Shown piece after piece: positions 59,636 to 64,000 of a stretch of 64,000 bases of DNA. The stretch comes from Aestuariibacter sp. GTDB taxonomy: Bacteria; Pseudomonadota; Gammaproteobacteria; Enterobacterales; Alteromonadaceae. The position numbers and the translations under genes were made by a program. Position 1 is the stretch's first letter, and each line of letters opens with the position of its first letter. A model generated the notes under the pieces. The model saw nothing but the letters and a program-made list of their open reading frames with translations. It ran no database searches and was not told the DNA's origin. The stretch spans positions 2,848,957-2,912,956 of the forward strand of contig CP051238.1 of NCBI GenBank assembly GCA_017794925.1. The letters are read 5' to 3'.

Positions 59636-61291
59636 CTATGTTATGGGTTCGTACTTCCACTGATGCATGTCATAACTGACTTTCGCTCTTTCATATTCAC
59701 GCTCTGAGCGCCAGTTACGATTATTCAGTTTTACGGACACTCCTGAGTACATTTTTTTCGTGGCGATTAACCGTGCTGAGTCCTGATACTGCTGCTTGGC
59801 TTCCATCAATTCCACGGATTTACTTTCCATCCAGGAAAGTAAGGTGGTTTCATGACGCAACATTTCTTTGGCCTCGGTAACCTTATCCAATAACGATTTC
59901 GGCACCACGCGATTATTAATCAGGTCTATTTTTTCTTTATGCCGTGAGGCGTTCGACCTTATTTGTTTGAGTAGCTCTTCGAAAAAATCCTTGCGAGCCT
60001 GAAGCTGATTAAGACCGGGACTAAAATCAATACGTAAGGTACTGCCGGATATAGCACCTACAGTACCGGCTATAACCGGGCCCTGGCTACTGACTTCACA
60101 GGCAAATATATTACCCTGGGGGTTCTCCGGTCGGCCAATGGTGACACCACCACCTGAACTGACCCGACAATGCGCTAATTGACGGCCTACGTTTAACCCG
60201 CTGCCGCAAATAATATCAACGCCTTGTCCATGTTGAATATAAATACTGCCTTCCGCTTTCAATTGGCATGTATATTCACGCATGACATCCTGTTGCTTGC
60301 CCATCGCGCCTTCGGTAATAATAATGTCGCCGCCTGCTTCAATTGTCGCTGATTCGGCAAAACCATTTACCGTCACGTCGCCTTTAGCTTTGATGATCAT
60401 ATTTTCTGTGACATCACCGTTGACCAGTACTGAGCCTTCATAATTAACATGCCCGGTGCCTACATTTACCCCCGGGCAAATAAAGGTGTCGTCAACCTGC
60501 ATGATTAAGTCCTGGTATTTAGGCATACCCGCAATGGTGGACACGACCAGGTTTTCATCATTGTCACTTATGGCGGTGCCGTTACCCAGTTTTAACGGCA
60601 TCCAGTCACCTTCTTTGGATACGAGCTTATTCCCTCTAACGTCAAAACCACTGCGTCCTTTGGTTGGTGGTTCACGGCGTAACACTTCTGCATGAGCTTT
60701 AACGCAGACAATCTCGCCAAGGTTGCGCATATCCACTTTCTTCTCATTAGATTGCTGCGGACGCAAGACCCGGTCCAAGGCATTGGGCACCAAAGGGCGC
60801 TGACGGGAAGAGCGACCGTCACGTGGAGGTAAGCCTTTTGCTATCAGGCCTTCAATTCGTTTGCCGGGTTCAGCGTCTTGCAATTGATTGAGTAGCGCTT
60901 TAACGCGTTTCTTACCGAGCCCTCGGCGGATATTGGCTTTCTGTGCCAATCTGAGTACCTGACTGACGTCGGGGATCTGACCACCATGCGGCGCAGTGAG
61001 AATGGCGTAGCCAGTCATGTTGTCTTCACTTATGCGAAACTCAACTTCACAATGCCGACGCTCGCCGACTTGTTCCATAACACTGGTGGTATCTTTGGTT
61101 TTGAAAAAATGATTGGCTTTATCACAGGTCGCCTTAATGGCTGACTGAGACAAATACACTTCGTTGAAGCCTTGCTCGCACATTGCTTCATAGACGGCCT
61201 GTGCATTGAGCTCTTGCTCTAACTGGTCGGGTGCGATAGAAAGCGTAACGTTGTTACGATTTTCGTCAAATGAAAACTGTACACCTTTCAT
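59636..61291 (-). CDS. FapA/DUF342 family protein
   Basis: 551-aa DUF342/FapA-family protein. The FapA core is the right-handed beta-helix repeat, GTGHVNYEGSVLVNGDVTENMIIKAKGDVTVNGFAESATIEAGGDIIITEGAMG (in parts, around residues 295-345), followed by a coiled coil (about 445-540) rich in Lys/Glu. The founding member is known from cell envelope/flagellar contexts, but a function for this type is not agreed. Start at 61291 is chosen because an agga site lies six bases upstream; ATG 61297 is the alternative. Confidence 0.85.
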   Translation of the reverse strand: MKGVQFSFDENRNNVTLSIAPDQLEQELNAQAVYEAMCEQGFNEVYLSQSAIKATCDKANHFFKTKDTTSVMEQVGERRHCEVEFRISEDNMTGYAILTAPHGGQIPDVSQVLRLAQKANIRRGLGKKRVKALLNQLQDAEPGKRIEGLIAKGLPPRDGRSSRQRPLVPNALDRVLRPQQSNEKKVDMRNLGEIVCVKAHAEVLRREPPTKGRSGFDVRGNKLVSKEGDWMPLKLGNGTAISDNDENLVVSTIAGMPKYQDLIMQVDDTFICPGVNVGTGHVNYEGSVLVNGDVTENMIIKAKGDVTVNGFAESATIEAGGDIIITEGAMGKQQDVMREYTCQLKAEGSIYIQHGQGVDIICGSGLNVGRQLAHCRVSSGGGVTIGRPENPQGNIFACEVSSQGPVIAGTVGAISGSTLRIDFSPGLNQLQARKDFFEELLKQIRSNASRHKEKIDLINNRVVPKSLLDKVTEAKEMLRHETTLLSWMESKSVELMEAKQQYQDSARLIATKKMYSGVSVKLNNRNWRSEREYERAKVSYDMHQWKYEPIT

Positions 61292-61465
61292 TGCCATTCC
61301 TGTCTTGTATTGTGTTTCAACGACTGAAAAAAAACACGCTTTGTTATTATAAGTACACGATTGTTCGTTGTGCATCAGGCCCTGTATCTCGCCGCCTGTT
61401 GCAATTAGAGGCCTGATTGGAATCAGGACAAGCCTTAAACTAAAGATGCACTAATACTGACAAAA

Positions 61466-62905
61466 TCACAAGTTTTGTGCGTAGGCATACAAGGCTTTCA
61501 GGATGGCCTTGTAATCTGCGTTATCGGCGTGCTGCTCCGCAAGTTGTTCAAGGGTAAATAAATACGGTTCCAGTGTAATACTGGCCGGCGAGGCCGGGTC
61601 GGTTAAGCGGAATTGCCGGTGTCGCTGCCACTTTTGACTTTCTTCGAAAGTCAGTGTGTTGGGGTAGTTCCTCGCACGATATCGGAATAACAAGGCTTTA
61701 AGTGTGGGGTTTTGGGTTTTTTCCGCCAGACTGGTGAGTTGTTCGGGTGATGATTCCCTGACCGCTTCACACCAGTTTTTTTCTTCATGGGTTAGAAAAC
61801 CACCACTGTACAGGGCGTGGTCCGGGTCGAGTTCCTGATCATCGTGCTCGGTATGATATAAATCTACCAGTTTTTGGATCCATGTGGTGTCTGTAACTAA
61901 CTGCTTGTAGTGAGCCAGACACTGTTCTCTGTCTATGCCTAAACGCGCTGCGTTCTCCTCAGAGACGGCTTTTGCGGTAGTAATAAACGGCGAGCGGTTA
62001 ATGTGAATGAGCTTGATACCCGGACGAGGTTCATCTTCATTCATGTCTTCTCGCTTGCGATAGAGCCGTTCTTTGAGCTGCTCTGTATCTAAAGCCAGAA
62101 TAGGAGAGGGGTCAGATTGTAAATCTACGGCAATAACGGCGTTTGGGTTGGTTGGGTGCTGCGCAACCGGTAGGATCCAGGTACAACAGCCCTGACTGGC
62201 TGGGATTTTTGACGACACATGCACAAGTGGCGTTAATTGCTGCAAATTTATTTGCTTTGATACCTGCGCTTTCTGACGCAGGGACAGCGCATAATCAAAC
62301 AGCTTTGGCTGCTTTTGTTTGATTAACTTTGCCAGTGCAATAGTCGCCCGTACGTCGGACAGTGCATCGTGCGCATGGCCGTGATCAATGCCATTTGCTG
62401 CGGTTAACAGCTCAAGCTTAAAACTGGGCGAACCATCCTCGCGTAATGGCCACTCGATGCCCTCAGGACGCAACGCATAACAGGCTCGAACCAAATCAAT
62501 GATATCCCAGCGGCTGTTGCCGTTTTGCCATTCTCGTGAATAGGGGTCATAAAAGTTACGGTAGAACAGATAGCGTGATACTTCATCATCAAAGCGAATG
62601 CTATTGTATCCCACAACGCAGGTACCAGGTTCGGCCATAACTTGCTGCACTTTGGCTGCAAAATCTGCTTCATTCATGCCATCGCGTAACGTGTGCTGTG
62701 GTGTTAAACCGGTCACCAGTGCCGCCTGAGGTTGAGGTAAGTAATCATTGGCTATCTGGCAGAGAATATTGATAGGCTTTCCAATTTCATTCAGATCTGC
62801 ATCTGTTCGAATAGCGGCAAACTGACTGGGCATGTCTTTTTGTGGGCTTACGCCCCAGGTCTCATAATCGTGCCACAGGAAACTGGTTGGGCTTTGTTGA
62901 CTCAT
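61466..62905 (-). CDS. sbcB: Exodeoxyribonuclease I
   Basis: 479-aa ExoI, a 3'-5' single-strand DNA exonuclease used in mismatch repair and recombination. DnaQ-type metal residues D13 and E15 are in WHDYETWG, further acidic residues are in VGYNSIRFDDEVSRYLFYRNFYDPY and HDALSDVRATIALAKLI. The C-terminal SH3-like and helical domains follow. Length equals the E. coli protein (475). ATG at 62905 without a strong ribosome site. Confidence 0.95.
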   Translation of the reverse strand: MSQQSPTSFLWHDYETWGVSPQKDMPSQFAAIRTDADLNEIGKPINILCQIANDYLPQPQAALVTGLTPQHTLRDGMNEADFAAKVQQVMAEPGTCVVGYNSIRFDDEVSRYLFYRNFYDPYSREWQNGNSRWDIIDLVRACYALRPEGIEWPLREDGSPSFKLELLTAANGIDHGHAHDALSDVRATIALAKLIKQKQPKLFDYALSLRQKAQVSKQINLQQLTPLVHVSSKIPASQGCCTWILPVAQHPTNPNAVIAVDLQSDPSPILALDTEQLKERLYRKREDMNEDEPRPGIKLIHINRSPFITTAKAVSEENAARLGIDREQCLAHYKQLVTDTTWIQKLVDLYHTEHDDQELDPDHALYSGGFLTHEEKNWCEAVRESSPEQLTSLAEKTQNPTLKALLFRYRARNYPNTLTFEESQKWQRHRQFRLTDPASPASITLEPYLFTLEQLAEQHADNADYKAILKALYAYAQNL

Positions 62906-62948
62906 GGTTTAACGGTACTTATTTAAACGTGCATGCACTTTACTGATT

Positions 62949-62977
62949 AAGTAAGTCATAAAATGTGTGACTTACTT
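62949..62977. repeat. Inverted repeat upstream of sbcB and asparaginase
   Basis: AAGTAAGTCA (62949-62958) and TGACTTACTT (62968-62977) are exact reverse complements with a 9-base loop. It lies in a 280-base divergent intergenic region. No T-tract follows, so an operator is more likely than a terminator. A second weak hairpin, GCCCGA/TCGGGC, lies at 62992-63013. Confidence 0.6.
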
Positions 62978-63185
62978 TGCGTAGATTTTTCGCCCGAGGG
63001 AGACCCATCGGGCTTCAAATTCAAATACTAACATGCAGGTTTAAGCCACCCAAGTGAATAAAGTGGCAGAGCGGTAAGCTTAGATAAATTCGTGATTCGA
63101 TGAACTTCCGATATAGCAGACCGTTGCTACTGGTCAGCGCGTGGGGAAAACCGTAAAGTGAGATGAAAATCCATTGGGAGCACCT

Positions 63186-64000
63186 ATGAAAATAATTCAG
63201 AAATTAAAATTAGTCTTGTTATGTAGCTGTTTAGCCGTGCCGGCCTGGGGGCAGGATGTGGCGATAGTTATTCACGGTGGCGCAGGCACGATTTTAAAAA
63301 AGAACATGACACCAGAGCGCGAAGCGGCCTATGTTGCGGCCCTTCAGGAAGCCGTAAAGACCGGATATACGTTACTGAAAAGTGGCGCCAAGGGGGAAGA
63401 GGCGGTAGTCGCCGCTATTCAGGTTATGGAAACCTCTCCGCTGTTCAACGCAGGTATTGGTGCGGTATACACTTTTGAGGGCCACCACGAACTAGACGCG
63501 TCGATTATGCACGGCGGAAGTCTGAATGCCGGTGCGGTAGCCGGAGTGAAAACGATCAGAAGCCCAATCGCCGCAGCACTGGCTGTTATGGAGCAGTCTC
63601 CCCACGTCATGTTAAGCGGTAAAGGCGCAGAGCTGTTTGCAGAATCAATCGGCATGAAGCCAGTGAAAAATTCATTGTTTAATACCGAACGACGCTACAA
63701 GTCCTTGTTGAAGGCAAAGGAGCGTATTCTGAATGCACATATTCCCTATGGTGGTCAGCAAGGTAACGAACGTTTCGGCACAGTAGGCGCGGTTGTAATG
63801 GATAAAGAGGGTAACCTGGTGGCCGGCACATCAACCGGGGGCATGACCGCCAAGCGTTATGGCCGCATCGGTGATTCACCGGTAATTGGTGCTGGTACAT
63901 ACGCTGACAACGCCAGTTGTGCGGTATCTGCTACCGGGCACGGCGAGTATTTTATTCGTTATCACGTTGCCGCTGACATTTGTAGCCGAATGAAATACCG
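63186..64000 (+). CDS. Isoaspartyl peptidase/L-asparaginase (3'-truncated by window)
   Basis: 271 residues visible. A signal peptide ends near AWG (residue 22), then the Ntn-hydrolase core: IHGGAG (29-34), LFNAGIGAVYTFEGHHELDASIMHGGSLNAGAVAGV (in parts), and the autocleavage Thr T199 in RFGTVGAVV. It is an exported plant-type asparaginase/isoaspartyl peptidase that splits itself at T199. The reading frame runs off the window. Start ATG 63186 with gggagcacct before it. Confidence 0.9.
   Translation, partial: MKIIQKLKLVLLCSCLAVPAWGQDVAIVIHGGAGTILKKNMTPEREAAYVAALQEAVKTGYTLLKSGAKGEEAVVAAIQVMETSPLFNAGIGAVYTFEGHHELDASIMHGGSLNAGAVAGVKTIRSPIAAALAVMEQSPHVMLSGKGAELFAESIGMKPVKNSLFNTERRYKSLLKAKERILNAHIPYGGQQGNERFGTVGAVVMDKEGNLVAGTSTGGMTAKRYGRIGDSPVIGAGTYADNASCAVSATGHGEYFIRYHVAADICSRMKY

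Noticed and set aside
62992..63013. GCCCGA/TCGGGC hairpin as a terminator
   Set aside because: It is preceded rather than followed by a T-tract on the + strand and by As on the other, so it does not fit a terminator in either direction.
1..64000. tRNA or rRNA genes
   Set aside because: No cloverleaf or conserved rRNA stretch was recognised on either strand.

Overview
The window looks like chromosome of a marine gammaproteobacterium of the Alteromonadales (Alteromonadaceae type). The support is a GH16 glucanase next to a TonB-dependent receptor under a LacI-type operator pair, a MerR-controlled leucine/isovalerate (liu) operon, a CpxP-like/CpxRA-like stress locus, a C-terminal ExoI (sbcB), and moderate GC in the core genes. 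The genus is an inference; no rRNA or tRNA is present.

Region 1 (1-6.6 kb) is part of a chromosomal integron cassette array. At least nine attC-type imperfect palindromes of one family, plus one foreign-looking short attC, separate small AT-rich cassettes. The integrase is not in the window; the GTT core lies at the right end of each attC, so attI/intI should lie to the left. Four toxin-antitoxin modules (BrnTA, HigBA, YefM-YoeB, RHH-PIN) are carried in about 5.5 kb, together with a class I methyltransferase and several unknown proteins. attC copies are near-identical on the left and diverge to the right, where the last one is decayed.

Region 2 (6.6-19.7 kb) is an unbroken run of about 26 short genes, all on the + strand. 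They encode GNAT acetyltransferases, two GFA-fold proteins, two membrane-tethered XRE regulators with a shared promoter element, a LysE exporter, SRPBCC and DoxX-like proteins, lipoproteins and small membrane proteins. It looks like an accessory island, possibly old cassettes whose attC sites have decayed.

Region 3 (19.8-33.1 kb) holds mixed housekeeping and stress genes: a fold-III ornithine/lysine decarboxylase, AzlCD with its XRE-cupin regulator and tandem operators, YaiI, CpxP-like/CpxR/CpxA, a CbiM-like membrane protein, xthA, a SufE-like protein, a glycosyltransferase and a PanE-like reductase.

Region 4 (33.2-46.7 kb) holds an HDOD protein, the glucan-use pair (GH16 lipoprotein plus TonB receptor) behind two TGTAAGCGCTTACA operators, a thioesterase, two MFS transporters, glgC, a nucleoside hydrolase and an SRPBCC protein.

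Region 5 (46.8-64 kb) holds a DUF3500 lipoprotein coupled to a HupE-like membrane protein; the liuRABCD-HMG-CoA lyase operon with an acetyl-CoA acetyltransferase diverging from it, which together take isovaleryl-CoA to acetyl-CoA and acetoacetate; a periplasmic-sensor protein with a degenerate GGDEF domain; a FapA/DUF342 protein; sbcB; and the start of an isoaspartyl peptidase/asparaginase cut by the window end.
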